NCBI RefSeq assembly: GCF_001310275.1 | Contig: NZ_LGYZ01000081.1 | Location: 372,001-436,000, forward strand | Direction of reading: 5' to 3' | DNA from: Nocardia arizonensis | GTDB taxonomy: Bacteria; Actinomycetota; Actinomycetes; Mycobacteriales; Mycobacteriaceae | DNA: 64,000 bases | Shown here: positions 23,545 to 32,550 of the stretch, in pieces | How the letters are laid out: every line of letters starts with the position of its first letter | Numbering within the stretch: position 1 is the stretch's first letter | The notes under the pieces: generated by a model | Databases searched by the model: none | What the model was told of the DNA's origin: nothing | The model's input: only the letters and a program-made list of their open reading frames with translations | Translations under genes and position numbers: made by a program

Positions 23545-25749
23545 ATGCCAGCCCCCCTGACCGGGACCAGCACCGGGTACCGGCTTGTCCGTATCACCGC
23601 ATTGGTGCTGGGCAGCTTGATTTTCCTCTACGCCTGCGAGCGGAGTCGCAGTTCGATGCTGTCGGATGTGTGGGGCGAACTCCTGCTCGCCGCCGGACTC
23701 GGGGTCGCGGGCATCGCCGCGGCCTGGTTCGAGATCAGCCTGAGTAACAGGGCCGAGGAACTCGAGACCGACGAGGCCGACGAGACCGGGCAGAGCGGCG
23801 AATTCCTCCTGCAATCGGAGAATCGGACGATTCGGGCCCGAATCGCACCGTCGGGCAATCTGGTGTTCCACGGCCGGGAGAGCACCGACGGACCGGAATC
23901 GCACGAATGGTCATGGACCTTCCGGCCCGATACCTTCCCCGCCATCAAGACCGCACTCGGCGGAGGACCGGGCGAACTGGTGGAACTACTGGAAAGTGTG
24001 GTGCCACAACTGGACAGACCCAGCCGCCGGGATCCCGGCGCCTGGGTGCGCGCGCACGGCATCCCCGCGACCTATCGCGAGAAGGGCGACAATCCCAGCC
24101 TGGCCACTCGCAAACTGCCCATCATCAAACGCGGCCTGCCGCGTGAGGTGCAGGCAGGTCGGGCCGGTGTCCCGGTGGCCGCGTTCATCGAGCAGCGGCA
24201 CGAGAGCGCCGCCCGGTGGTCGGCTCCCACCTCGGGGCCGCGCCCGCGGGTCACGGCCGAGGGCGGGGCGCCGAGGGTCGCGACGCCGTCGCGGATCGGA
24301 CCGCGTGGGCGGAACGAGACCCTCGCGGACCCGTCCGACGACGAGGACTATGAGCACGAGAACCCGCCGTCGTTGCGCGAACGACTAGGCATGGCCCGCA
24401 CCCTGCTCGCCCGCGCCATCCCGGGTCGCCGCGACGACTACGACGAGGACGACCTCGACGACTACGACGAGGAGGAGGATCCCGTAGACGACGACATCGC
24501 GGCAGCGGCCGACGCAGCGGAAGACCGATTCGTCCGGGTCGCGGACCGTTCGCGCGGACCTCGACGGGCCGACTACGACGATTACCGCGATTACGACGTC
24601 GACTACGAGGACGTGCCGCGCGGCAGGCGCGCGCGAGCCGCCGATTCGGCGCGCCGCCCGAACCGGGTCGCGCCACGACCGAACGAACGCGACGGCCGGA
24701 CTCCCGCGCGATCCGCCCGCGCCGAATCGGCGGAACGAACGCCGCACCGGACCGCGCGGGCGACAGCGGCGAAGGGAAGCGCCGAAACCCGGACCCCGAC
24801 GGGGCCGCAGGACCGGATCACCGGTGCGAAGACCATCCGCGGCGCACGGGAGCACAGCGGCTCCAATGGCACGCACCCGGATCGCGTCGCCGCCGACCGC
24901 ACCGGCCGCGCGAGCGCACCCGGGACCGGACCCGACCGGGCGATCGGACCGCGTCCCGAGCGAACCGGACGCCCCGGCTCCCCCGATCAGGCCGAACCGG
25001 CGCGGCGATCGGACCGCGCGCCCGCTCCCGCCCGGACGAAGCGGACCACCGATCGCGCGGGGGTCGAGACATCCGGCCGGGCAACACCTTCCGCGCGCCA
25101 GGACCGTTCCGTCGCGGACCGGCGAACGCCCGCGCCACCGACCCCGGTACGCGGCGAGGTGGAATCGCCCGCCCGCGGCGAACGCGCACCGTCGACCAGC
25201 CGTCGTCGCCTGGTAGACGATATCGCGGGACGCACCCCCGGCCGCGCTCACGAGGAGGACGCCCGTCGCGGACGCTCGTCCGAGCGCGGCGGCCCCGGCG
25301 CGAACCATCCGCCGTCCGTGCCGAATCGCACCGTGAGCCGATCACCGCACAGTCCCGACGCCGGCGCTTACGCCCCCCGATCCCGCGACGGCGCGGCGCG
25401 GGATCGCGCCGCGCCGTCACACCCGGTGGGAGATTTCGCGAATCCGTCGTCCGGCGGCCGCCGTCCCACCGGCTCGACACCGCGCGCGCGTGATGTCGAC
25501 CCCGCCGATTCGGGTCGTCACGGCGGCCGACCGCACGGCGGGGACGACGGCGATCGCGCCGCGCCGCGCCGATCCGCCCCCGCCGTCGACGGCCGTGCGG
25601 GCGCCGATCCCCGCAATGGTCGCTCGACACCCGACCCGCTGGTGTCCGGCCCGCGTTCGGCGCGCCCCCGGCACGGATTCGACGACGATGACGATTACGA
25701 CCGGGAAGCGCGGCGCGATCACCGGACCCGCCCGCGCCACGGCCGCTGA
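23545..25749 (+). CDS. Membrane-anchored protein with long disordered tail, unknown function
   Basis: No family recognised. The start at 23545 is favoured by GGGAG seven bases upstream; an ATG at 23524 is also in frame. Two membrane spans (about residues 15-32 and 46-63) are followed by a compact, partly beta-rich domain (about 85-215: [34 protein letters not shown]). About 520 residues of low complexity come next: first acidic Asp/Tyr runs ([20 protein letters not shown]), then Arg/Pro/Ala/Gly-rich sequence to the end. The frame is kept open throughout and ends just before a converging gene, so it looks real. It diverges from smc. Confidence 0.8.
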   Translation: MPAPLTGTSTGYRLVRITALVLGSLIFLYACERSRSSMLSDVWGELLLAAGLGVAGIAAAWFEISLSNRAEELETDEADETGQSGEFLLQSENRTIRARIAPSGNLVFHGRESTDGPESHEWSWTFRPDTFPAIKTALGGGPGELVELLESVVPQLDRPSRRDPGAWVRAHGIPATYREKGDNPSLATRKLPIIKRGLPREVQAGRAGVPVAAFIEQRHESAARWSAPTSGPRPRVTAEGGAPRVATPSRIGPRGRNETLADPSDDEDYEHENPPSLRERLGMARTLLARAIPGRRDDYDEDDLDDYDEEEDPVDDDIAAAADAAEDRFVRVADRSRGPRRADYDDYRDYDVDYEDVPRGRRARAADSARRPNRVAPRPNERDGRTPARSARAESAERTPHRTARATAAKGSAETRTPTGPQDRITGAKTIRGAREHSGSNGTHPDRVAADRTGRASAPGTGPDRAIGPRPERTGRPGSPDQAEPARRSDRAPAPARTKRTTDRAGVETSGRATPSARQDRSVADRRTPAPPTPVRGEVESPARGERAPSTSRRRLVDDIAGRTPGRAHEEDARRGRSSERGGPGANHPPSVPNRTVSRSPHSPDAGAYAPRSRDGAARDRAAPSHPVGDFANPSSGGRRPTGSTPRARDVDPADSGRHGGRPHGGDDGDRAAPRRSAPAVDGRAGADPRNGRSTPDPLVSGPRSARPRHGFDDDDDYDREARRDHRTRPRHGR

Positions 25750-25826
25750 ACTCCGCGCCGTCCCTTCGGAATCGGCGGCGGCCGGGCGGGGAGGGTTCGG
25801 CGGTGGTTTCGCGCCGATGCTCGCGC

Positions 25827-26252
25827 TCAGGCGCGACGGCCGCACCCGTGCCCGGATTCGAACCCGGTCACCATGCGAAAGACCAGGACCGCGCCCCACG
25901 GGCCGATGACCCAGACGGGCCAGAAGTAGGTGAATTCCCCGACGCCGAGCGAGACAGCCGCCCAGATGATCAGAACCAGCACGCTGACCGCCGCCCAGCT
26001 GCCCGCCTCGATGCGCTGCCAGAGCGGGAGCCGGCGGCGACGGCCGTCGGTGGCGATGATCCGTTTCGGCGCCGCGGGCAGGTCGGCGAGTACGAGACGT
26101 AGGTCATCACGGGTGGTGGCGCCGTAGACGGTGGCCACCCGCTGATCGTATTCGGCGAGATCGATTCGGCCGTCGGTCAGATGGGCGGCCAACTGGCGAA
26201 CCACGGCGTCGCGTTCCGCGTCCGACGCGCGCGTTCCGGTCGCGATGTCCAT
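25827..26252 (-). CDS. DUF1707 and two-span membrane domain protein
   Basis: 141 residues. The N-terminal half is a DUF1707 domain, a SHOCT-like module common in actinobacteria, with the signature RASDAERDAVVRQLAAHLTDGRIDLAEYDQRV. The second half has two membrane spans (about 88-102 and 108-125, WAAVSVLVLIIWAAVSL and FWPVWVIGPWGAV), typical of the 2TM domain paired with DUF1707. The function is unknown. It is divergent from the MspA gene, with a short inverted repeat between them. Confidence 0.88.
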   Translation of the reverse strand: MDIATGTRASDAERDAVVRQLAAHLTDGRIDLAEYDQRVATVYGATTRDDLRLVLADLPAAPKRIIATDGRRRRLPLWQRIEAGSWAAVSVLVLIIWAAVSLGVGEFTYFWPVWVIGPWGAVLVFRMVTGFESGHGCGRRA

Positions 26253-26274
26253 ATCCGATTCCTTCGAGCTGATA

Positions 26275-26287
26275 TTCCATATTGGAA
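26275..26287. promoter_or_regulatory. Inverted repeat between DUF1707 and mspA-like genes
   Basis: TTCCA-TAT-TGGAA, a perfect inverted repeat 23 bases before the DUF1707 gene start in a locally AT-rich stretch. It could be an operator for the divergent pair, but no regulator is known. Confidence 0.3.
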
Positions 26288-26452
26288 GGTAGATCCAGCA
26301 TGAACCCTCCTATGTGGAATGTCAAGAGGCGCGGCACTTCCGAGTCGGCGGCGATACCTCATGGTCACCGGGAAGCCGCCACAGCGTTTACCTATGAACG
26401 AGCGGACAACGAGCCGTATCGGTCGGATCACGCGGCCGCCCAACAGGGGGAG

Positions 26453-26473
26453 ATTAGCTATCAATTAGCTATC
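26453..26473 (+). promoter_or_regulatory. Direct repeat in the mspA-like leader
   Basis: ATTAGCTATC occurs twice with 11-base periodicity, ending nine bases before the start codon. One turn of helix spacing suggests tandem binding of a regulator or a promoter core in a region otherwise very AT-rich for this genome. Confidence 0.35.
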
Positions 26474-26482
26474 CTTGGCGTT

Positions 26483-27298
26483 ATGTTGCGGACCATACGG
26501 AGAGTTGGTTTCACCGCCTCAGCATTGGCGATACTGCCGCTGCCGACCGCGCATGCCGATATCGTCAACCTTCCCCCCCACGAGAAGACCTTCGAATCGG
26601 AGGTCGGCAATTTCACGGTCGGTACACGCGACGAAGTCATCAATCGCATCCCCCCGTTGAACGGCGTACGCACCAGCTACGAAGCCCTGGTCAGCAATGT
26701 CGCCTACGCCCGGATCGATGGGCAGGCCGAGGGCACGCTCAAGACCGGCTACTACGTCGGCTGCGCGGCCAAACTGGATGTCGTGACGCCGGGCATCGCC
26801 CCCAGCCTGGAATTCGGGATCGAGGGACCGCAGCAGAACTACTTGACGGAGCAGGCGCAGACATACACGACGGAGCAGGCGCAGGCCCAGACCTCGGAAC
26901 AGGCCCGGTCGCGCACCGTCGAGCAGACGGGTACGGGCGATCCGACGCGATCGCGGACGCAGGAGTTCGGGCAGTCGCGAACGCGGGAGTTCGGCCAGTC
27001 GCAGGAGTTCGAATCGGGGCAGGCGCAGGAGTTCAACGGCATCACCCCCTCCGTCACGGTTGACCCGGGCCCGAACCTGGAGTTCGACATCAAGGCCGGT
27101 GACATAGTGACCGTCGAGATCGGGAAAGGCAAGGCACTCATCCCGGGCAAGACCGTCCAGATCGTGACTCGCGACTTCTACATCAAGGTCGACGGCTGCA
27201 TCGGCCCGGTCACCGTCCGCCAGTACAGCTCCGTGGAAGCCCGAACCCCCGAAGTCGATGACAGCGGAGCGGTGTTCGGCGACCCCACCGGACTGTAG
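26483..27298 (+). CDS. MspA family porin with Gln-rich repeat insertion
   Basis: Secreted outer-membrane (mycomembrane) porin subunit; MspA octamers let small hydrophilic solutes through. A signal peptide with an AHA cleavage site ends at about residue 25. The N-terminal beta region ([47 protein letters not shown]) and the C-terminal strands ([35 protein letters not shown]) match MspA-like proteins of Nocardia. Residues 119-185, where MspA has its pore-loop region, are replaced by a repeat of TEQAQ and EFGQS units. I chose the ATG at 26483, since it gives a proper signal peptide; the frame upstream is open but lacks one. The product is 271 residues. Confidence 0.85.
   Translation: MLRTIRRVGFTASALAILPLPTAHADIVNLPPHEKTFESEVGNFTVGTRDEVINRIPPLNGVRTSYEALVSNVAYARIDGQAEGTLKTGYYVGCAAKLDVVTPGIAPSLEFGIEGPQQNYLTEQAQTYTTEQAQAQTSEQARSRTVEQTGTGDPTRSRTQEFGQSRTREFGQSQEFESGQAQEFNGITPSVTVDPGPNLEFDIKAGDIVTVEIGKGKALIPGKTVQIVTRDFYIKVDGCIGPVTVRQYSSVEARTPEVDDSGAVFGDPTGL
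26837..27037 (+). repeat. Degenerate coding repeats inside the porin gene
   Basis: The segment encodes about five copies of a T(S)EQAQ-like unit followed by about four copies of an R(S)T-EFGQS-like unit, visible at DNA level as repeated acggagcaggcgcag and gagttcgggcagtcg blocks. Units differ by a few bases, so the array is diverged. Confidence 0.8.
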
Positions 27299-27444
27299 CG
27301 GCGGCGGAGCAGAGCACTCACGCAGTTACCGACGATCCTGGCCGGCACGCCCCGCCACCGGCGAGGGCGACGTGGCGCGGTAGCCGGGCGCACGGCAGGA
27401 TGAGCCGTGCCACAGTGGCAGGCCAGACCCTCGAGGAGGTATTC

Positions 27445-28530
27445 GTGTCGGAAACCGTGCGCGGTGTCATCGCCCGCGCCAAGGGCGCTCCGGTCGAAAT
27501 CGTCGACATCGTCGTCCCCGATCCCGGTCCACAGGATGTGGTGGTGCGGATCCAGGCGTGCGGCGTCTGCCACACCGACCTGCACTACCGCGAGGGCGGC
27601 ATCAACGACGAATTCCCCTTCCTGCTCGGTCACGAGGCCGCGGGCATCGTGGAATCCGTCGGCGAGCGGGTCAGCCACGTGGCCGTCGGCGATTTCGTCG
27701 TGCTGAACTGGCGCGCGGTCTGCGGGGAGTGCCGCGCGTGCAAACGCGGGCGACCCTGGTACTGCTTCGACAGCGGTAACGCGAGCACGCCCATGACCCT
27801 CGCCGACGGCACCGCGCTCAGTCCGGCTCTCGGCATCGGCGCGTTCGCCGACAAGACCCTCGTGCACGAGAGGCAGTGCACCAAGGTCGCCCCCGACACC
27901 GATCCGGCCGTCGCCGGACTGCTCGGCTGCGGTGTCATGGCGGGTATCGGCGCGGCGATGAACACCGGCAACGTCTCGCGCGGTGACACCGTCGCGGTCA
28001 TCGGCTGCGGTGGGGTCGGCGATGCCGCCATCGCTGGCGCGCGGTTGGCCGGGGCCAAGACCATCATCGCCGTCGATCGCGACAGCGCGAAGCTGGACTG
28101 GGCCCGCGAATTCGGCGCGACCCACACCGTCGACGCGAACGTCGAGGACGCGGTGGAGCGCATCAAGGAACTCACCGACGATTTCGGCGCGGACGTCGTC
28201 ATCGACGCCGTCGGCCGCCCGGAGACCTGGAAGCAGGCATTCTACGGACGGGATCTGGCGGGCACGGTCGTGCTGGTCGGCGTGCCGACCCCGGATATGA
28301 CACTGGAGATGCCGCTGATCGACCTGTTCTCCCACGGCGGCTCGCTCAAATCCTCGTGGTACGGCGACTGCCTGCCCGAACGCGATTTCCCCATGCTCGT
28401 CGACCTGTATCGCCAGGGCAGGCTGCCGCTGGACAAGTTCGTCACCGAGCGGATCGCGTTGGAGGACGTCGAGGCCGCCTTCCACGCCATGCACGGTGGC
28501 AAGGTGCTGCGCTCGGTGGTGGTGTTGTGA
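27445..28530 (+). CDS. mscR: S-(hydroxymethyl)mycothiol dehydrogenase
   Basis: Zinc- and NAD-dependent dehydrogenase that oxidises the formaldehyde-mycothiol adduct, and can reduce S-nitrosomycothiol. Zn ligands are in [15 protein letters not shown] and GHEAAG, the structural Zn cysteines in [15 protein letters not shown], and the NAD-binding glycines in [15 protein letters not shown]. The whole protein (361 residues) closely follows the mycobacterial AdhE2/MscR sequence. The GTG at 27445 follows a strong GAGGAGG by five bases. The next gene overlaps its stop, as in mycobacteria. Confidence 0.95.
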   Translation: MSETVRGVIARAKGAPVEIVDIVVPDPGPQDVVVRIQACGVCHTDLHYREGGINDEFPFLLGHEAAGIVESVGERVSHVAVGDFVVLNWRAVCGECRACKRGRPWYCFDSGNASTPMTLADGTALSPALGIGAFADKTLVHERQCTKVAPDTDPAVAGLLGCGVMAGIGAAMNTGNVSRGDTVAVIGCGGVGDAAIAGARLAGAKTIIAVDRDSAKLDWAREFGATHTVDANVEDAVERIKELTDDFGADVVIDAVGRPETWKQAFYGRDLAGTVVLVGVPTPDMTLEMPLIDLFSHGGSLKSSWYGDCLPERDFPMLVDLYRQGRLPLDKFVTERIALEDVEAAFHAMHGGKVLRSVVVL

Positions 28531-29153
28531 CCGCGCGCATCGATCGGGTGGTCACCTCGGGCACCTTCTCTCTCGACGGCGGCACCTGGGATGTCGACAA
28601 CAATGTCTGGCTCGTCGGCGACGACCGCGAGGTGCTGGTCATCGACGCCGCGCACGACGCGGACGCCATCGTCGCGGCGGTCGGCGACCGCGATGTCGTC
28701 GCGGTGCTGTGCACGCACGGCCACAACGACCATGTCACGGTCGCACCGGAATTGAGCCGTCGCCTGGACGCGCCGATCCTGTTGCATCCGGCCGACGAAC
28801 CGCTGTGGCGCATGACCCATCCGTCCGTCGACTACCGGTCGCAGGCCGACACCCCGCGAATCACGGTGGCGGGCATGGATATCGACATCCTGCACACCCC
28901 GGGCCACTCGCCCGGTTCGGTCAGCCTGTACGCCCCCGACCTGTCGGCGCTGTTCACCGGCGACACCCTGTTCAACGGTGGTCCGGGCGCGACGGGTCGC
29001 TCCTACTCCGATTTCGACACCATCATCGACTCCATCCGCACCCGGCTGCTCACCCTGCCAGAGGACACGACCGTGCGCACCGGTCACGGTGACGGCACCA
29101 CCATCGGCGCGGAGAAGCCCGCGCTCGCGGACTGGATAGCCCGCGGACACTGA
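28527..29153 (+). CDS. Metallo-beta-lactamase-fold hydrolase linked to mscR
   Basis: 208-residue MBL-fold protein. The metal motif is THGHNDH, with further ligands in HTPGHSPGS and GDTLF and a late His in RTGHGDGT. The GTG start overlaps the mscR stop (GTGA), so the two are co-translated; the same pair occurs in mycobacteria. It could hydrolyse an S-formylmycothiol-type thioester made by the dehydrogenase, completing formaldehyde detoxification. That is inference from context, since MBL hydrolases include glyoxalase II-like thioesterases. Confidence 0.88.
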   Translation: MTARIDRVVTSGTFSLDGGTWDVDNNVWLVGDDREVLVIDAAHDADAIVAAVGDRDVVAVLCTHGHNDHVTVAPELSRRLDAPILLHPADEPLWRMTHPSVDYRSQADTPRITVAGMDIDILHTPGHSPGSVSLYAPDLSALFTGDTLFNGGPGATGRSYSDFDTIIDSIRTRLLTLPEDTTVRTGHGDGTTIGAEKPALADWIARGH

Positions 29154-29159
29154 TCCGGC

Positions 29160-29186
29160 GCCGGACCCGGAATCTCCGGGTCCGGC
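29160..29186. terminator. Bidirectional terminator hairpin
   Basis: A perfect 12-bp stem (29160-29171 with 29175-29186) around a 3-base loop fills the gap between the converging MBL and DUF350 genes and abuts both. No T-run is present. Its position fits a shared terminator. Confidence 0.75.
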
Positions 29187-29636
29187 CTACAGGATGGCGA
29201 AGGCGACGACGAAACCGAGGCCGAAGTGCGCGGCCGCGACCACGAGCACCTCGGTGGTGTATGTCGGCGAATGCAGTGCCGCGCCGATGTCGATACCGAG
29301 CGCCTTCTCCAGCACGCGCACCGATATCACCTGGGCGACGATGCCGACCAGGCCGTACACCAGCGCGGCGATGAGCCCCTCGGAGAGTTTGCCCGCCGAG
29401 GAGTAGATCGCCAGCACCACGATGACGGCCATGCTGAGGATGCCCGCGGCGGTCACGATGATGGCGTTAGGCTTGCCCTCACCGACCAGCTTGTGCAGCT
29501 TCCCGGGGGTGGTCAGGTCGATGGCGTAGAAGCCGATGAGCATCAGCACCAAGCCGATCACGGCGTAGAGGAGTATGGCGCCGACCCCTTGGCCGAGCGA
29601 ACTCCAGTACCCCGATTCGAGGGCGACCGCGGTCAT
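29187..29636 (-). CDS. DUF350 family membrane protein
   Basis: 149-residue protein with four predicted membrane spans in two pseudo-repeats (ILLYAVIGLVLMLIGFYAIDL, then AAGILSMAVIVVLAIY, and again VYGLVGIVAQVISV, VVAAAHFGLGFVVAFAI). DUF350 (YjfL-like) proteins are known next to ATP-grasp peptide-synthase genes of the YgiC/YjfC type, and here that gene is 28 bases upstream on the same strand. Function unknown; a channel or membrane stress role has been suggested for the family from context. Confidence 0.87.
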   Translation of the reverse strand: MTAVALESGYWSSLGQGVGAILLYAVIGLVLMLIGFYAIDLTTPGKLHKLVGEGKPNAIIVTAAGILSMAVIVVLAIYSSAGKLSEGLIAALVYGLVGIVAQVISVRVLEKALGIDIGAALHSPTYTTEVLVVAAAHFGLGFVVAFAIL

Positions 29637-29664
29637 CGATGGTCCTTCCTGAACATCCGTATGT

Positions 29665-30831
29665 CTAATCCGTGGGAATGCGGTGCGGGACGAAGGCGGC
29701 GCCGTCGTCGGTGATCAAGCCTGCGGTCTCCCTGATGCCGAGGCCCGCAGAGGTGTCCCCGACGATCCACGCGCCCAGCACCGGGCGCATGTCGTCGAAT
29801 TCCGGGAGTGGGTCGAGCAATTGGTAGACGAAACCCTCTTCGCCGTAGACGCCGCCGGTCGCCGTCTCCAGCCCCGCGCCGACGATCGTCATATTCGCGC
29901 CCTCGCGGCCCAGTTTCGGTTTGCGAATGTACTCGGTGAGTTCGTGCGGCTCATCGATGTAGGCGGGCAGCAGATTCGGATGTCCGGGATACATCTCCCA
30001 CAGCACCGCGAGAATCGCCTTGTTGCTCAGCAGCGTCTTCCACAGCGGTTCCACCCACGTGGTCTCCGGCAGCGACCGCACGACCCGTTTGCCGAAATCG
30101 TCGTCGAGCACCCACTCCCATGGGTAGAGCTTGAAGGCGGCCTCGATCGGCGCCTCCGCGAGGTCGACGAAACGTTCCAGCTCCGAATCGAATCCGATCT
30201 CCTCGATCGGCAGCGCGATGGTGTCGAAACCCGCCTCGGCGGCGGTTTCCTGCATATACGCCGTGGTGACATTGTCCTCACCGGTGGCGTCCGCGCCCGA
30301 CCAGCTGAAATGCAGTTGCGGCGTGGGCAGTATGTCGCGCAGTTCGCCCCAGCGTTCGACGAGCTTCTCGTGCAGTGAATTCCACTGGTCGTCGTCGGGA
30401 TACACCGTGGTGAGCCAGTGCCACTGCACGATCGCCGCCTCGAGCAGCGAGGTCGGGGTATCGGCGTTGTATTCCAGCAGTTTCGCCGGGCGGCGAGCGT
30501 CGTAGCGCAGGTCGAAGCGGCCGTAGACGTGCGGATCGGATCGCCGCCACGATTGCGCGATGGGTTCCCAACTCCATTCCGGCAGACCGAAATCCCGGAA
30601 CCGTTCGGTCAGCACCACGTGTTCGACGGCGTGCAGGCACATCGAATGCAGCAGTTCCACATCGGCCTCGAGCGCCAATATCTCCGGCATGTCGAATTCG
30701 TAGTGCACCGTTTCGTCCCAGTACGGGCGTGGCTGTCCGCTCGCGTCGCGCCCCGGCGCGCCGTATACCAGTCCCTGGCCTTCGATGATCTGCTGCCAGC
30801 CTGCCCTTGGAGCCCCGCGCACCCGCCGCAT
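29665..30831 (-). CDS. Glutathionylspermidine synthase-like ATP-grasp protein (YgiC/YjfC type)
   Basis: 388-residue ATP-grasp ligase related to the C-terminal synthetase domain of glutathionylspermidine synthase. The family signatures LEYNADTPTSLLEAA, LYPWEWVLDDDFG, LPAYIDEP, KPKLGREGANMTI and the terminal VPHRI are present. The amidase domain found in the E. coli bifunctional enzyme is absent, as in YgiC. Since this organism class uses mycothiol and not glutathione, the acceptor and donor are probably other molecules or a protein tail. The start codon overlaps the stop of the upstream gene (TAATG). Confidence 0.88.
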   Translation of the reverse strand: MRRVRGAPRAGWQQIIEGQGLVYGAPGRDASGQPRPYWDETVHYEFDMPEILALEADVELLHSMCLHAVEHVVLTERFRDFGLPEWSWEPIAQSWRRSDPHVYGRFDLRYDARRPAKLLEYNADTPTSLLEAAIVQWHWLTTVYPDDDQWNSLHEKLVERWGELRDILPTPQLHFSWSGADATGEDNVTTAYMQETAAEAGFDTIALPIEEIGFDSELERFVDLAEAPIEAAFKLYPWEWVLDDDFGKRVVRSLPETTWVEPLWKTLLSNKAILAVLWEMYPGHPNLLPAYIDEPHELTEYIRKPKLGREGANMTIVGAGLETATGGVYGEEGFVYQLLDPLPEFDDMRPVLGAWIVGDTSAGLGIRETAGLITDDGAAFVPHRIPTD

Positions 30832-31541
30832 TACGAGCCGCCCCCGGTGCTCTTGCTGCCGAGTCCGCCGCGCTGAATGGTGGTACCGGTCTTGGTCTTG
30901 ATCTCCGCGCCCTTGGGCCGGACCGTGGTCGCGCCGGTGGGCGCTTTGCCCACGGTGGTGCTGCCGCCGTAGTAGTACCGGTACTGCGGCCAGCCGCCGA
31001 GTACGACGATGCCGCCGCCGTGACCGCGCGAGCTGTCGTCGTCGACGAATCCGGCCTGTCCCGGTTGGCAGTACTTGTCCTCGACCACGACCTCCTGGCC
31101 GTTCTCGTTGATCTGCACGCAGGACGCGGTCACCCGGTCCGGTGCCGTCAGCGCCCGGTAGGCGAGGTAGCCGCCGCCCACGAGTCCGGCCACGCCCACG
31201 ACGGCGACTCCGCCGATCAGCACGCGATTGCGGGTGCGCCGTTTGGCGTCGGCGACGGAGGCGGCGGCGCGCTTGGTCTCCTCGGCGCGTTTGCGCGCCT
31301 TGTCGCGCGCCCTGGCCTCGGCGACCGTCGGCGGACGCGGCTGGGTCACGCCCGGCTCCTGGCGCTCGATGCTGCCCTGCCGCGGCGCGCCCTGCTCCTG
31401 CGGTCCGGGCGGGAACGGCGGCTGCCCGCCGACGGGCGGATGCGGCGGCACGCCACCGGCCCCGGGCGGCGGCGCCGAACCGGGCGGCTGATCACCCGAG
31501 CCGGAGCCGTCCGCCGAATCTCCCGGTCTCCCCGTAGTCAA
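30831..31541 (-). CDS. YgiB/DUF1190-like single-span protein
   Basis: About 236 residues from a TTG at 31541 placed just after an AGGGGAGG site; no in-frame ATG or GTG fits. A Pro/Gly-rich cytoplasmic start and a basic helical stretch (ARARDKARKRAEETKRAA) lead to one membrane span (about 109-130). The extracytoplasmic part has two cysteines (SCVQINENGQ, KYCQPGQAG), then YYYGGSTTVG and a TTIQRGGLGSKS end. That end resembles the ...TTTVTRGGFG... tail of E. coli YgiB. Together with the YgiC-like and DUF350 neighbours this suggests an actinobacterial YgiB counterpart. The homology is my reading and is remote. Confidence 0.6.
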   Translation of the reverse strand: MTTGRPGDSADGSGSGDQPPGSAPPPGAGGVPPHPPVGGQPPFPPGPQEQGAPRQGSIERQEPGVTQPRPPTVAEARARDKARKRAEETKRAAASVADAKRRTRNRVLIGGVAVVGVAGLVGGGYLAYRALTAPDRVTASCVQINENGQEVVVEDKYCQPGQAGFVDDDSSRGHGGGIVVLGGWPQYRYYYGGSTTVGKAPTGATTVRPKGAEIKTKTGTTIQRGGLGSKSTGGGS

Positions 31542-31569
31542 CGCACCCTCCCCTGCACCGTCGAATCCA

Positions 31570-31878
31570 CTACCGCTCCTCGAATACGGACATATCGCCG
31601 CGCGCGGGCTCCCAGCTTTCCACAACCAGGGTCACCCGACCAGCGGTGTCGCCCGAGCGCAACATCTCGAGCAGCCGCAGGCAGGCCGCGCGCGATCCTT
31701 CGGCGACCACGTGCACGCGGCCGTCGGGCGCGTTCCTGGCGTAGCCGGTGAGGCCGAGTTCCAGCGCCCGCGAACGGGTCCACCAGCGGAATCCGACACC
31801 CTGTACGGCACCGTGCACCCAGGCGCTGAGCCGCGCGTCGCCGCCGGGCCCGGATCCGGCCGCTGGTATCTCACCCAT
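31570..31878 (-). CDS. acyP: Acylphosphatase
   Basis: 102-residue enzyme that hydrolyses acyl phosphates. The phosphate-binding arginine loop is seen in VHGAVQGVGFRWWTR and the catalytic asparagine in GYARNAPDGRVHV. Residues 1-15 extend the usual start. In mycobacteria acyP lies directly beside smc; here 8 kb of accessory genes separate the two. Confidence 0.92.
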   Translation of the reverse strand: MGEIPAAGSGPGGDARLSAWVHGAVQGVGFRWWTRSRALELGLTGYARNAPDGRVHVVAEGSRAACLRLLEMLRSGDTAGRVTLVVESWEPARGDMSVFEER

Positions 31879-31952
31879 GCGCAGACGATAACGGGTGCGA
31901 TGCCGACCGTCCTACCGCACGGTCGACTCGCGGCGTCCGCCGACTCCGCGAA

Positions 31953-32423
31953 TCAGGAATCGACCTCGAACGACAACGTCACCTTGGACCCCGCTTTCAG
32001 CGTGCGGCCCACCGTGCACACCTTGTCGACGGCGCGCTGCACGGTCACCAGCAGGCGTTCGCGGGCCTGCTCATCGAGTTCGCTCAGGTCGAGTTCGAAG
32101 ACCTCGTCGAATTGCGGATACACCTCGTTCTCGCGATCGGCGTCGCCGGAGACGCGGATGGTGGCGTCGAAACTGCCACCGAGGCGGCGCGCCAGCGGCA
32201 GGTCGGCGCTGAGCCCCGTGCACGCGGCCAGCGCGATCTTCAGCAGTTCACCGGGGGTGAACCGGCCGGGCACGCCCTGCGAACCCACCAGCACCTCGGC
32301 GCCCCGGGAGCTGCGACCGACGTATTCACGGGTCCCCGTGCGCTCGACCCACAGCGTGGTCGGCGCGGCGTCTGCGGTGCTCGCGGGGGCGGCGGTATTC
32401 GGCGCCGGGGTGTTCTCAGCCAT
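31953..32423 (-). CDS. OsmC/Ohr family protein
   Basis: 156-residue OsmC-like protein; family members reduce organic peroxides using two cysteines. The expected cysteines occur in IALAACTGLSADLPLARRL and VDKVCTVGRTLKAG. A Ala/Pro/Thr-rich N-terminus (about 20 residues) is extra. I chose the ATG at 32423 because the open extension upstream is Arg-rich and unlike the family. The same gene lies next to acyP and mutM in mycobacteria. Confidence 0.88.
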   Translation of the reverse strand: MAENTPAPNTAAPASTADAAPTTLWVERTGTREYVGRSSRGAEVLVGSQGVPGRFTPGELLKIALAACTGLSADLPLARRLGGSFDATIRVSGDADRENEVYPQFDEVFELDLSELDEQARERLLVTVQRAVDKVCTVGRTLKAGSKVTLSFEVDS

Positions 32424-32550
32424 GTGGTCGATCCTGCCATCGTCGTCGGAACGTCCGACACACCGGCAATCCGGTCGTCGGACTCCCGTGCCAACGTCGA
32501 CCGGGCGCGCGGACATTCCGGCCGGGACCGCCGTCCCGACACGGATCGGG

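Noticed and set aside
25855..25890. A tRNA-like T-arm string (GGTTCGAATCC on the minus strand) at the end of the DUF1707 gene.
   Set aside because: The surrounding stem has a mismatch, there is no D-arm, anticodon arm or acceptor stem, and the bases code for the conserved end of the protein.
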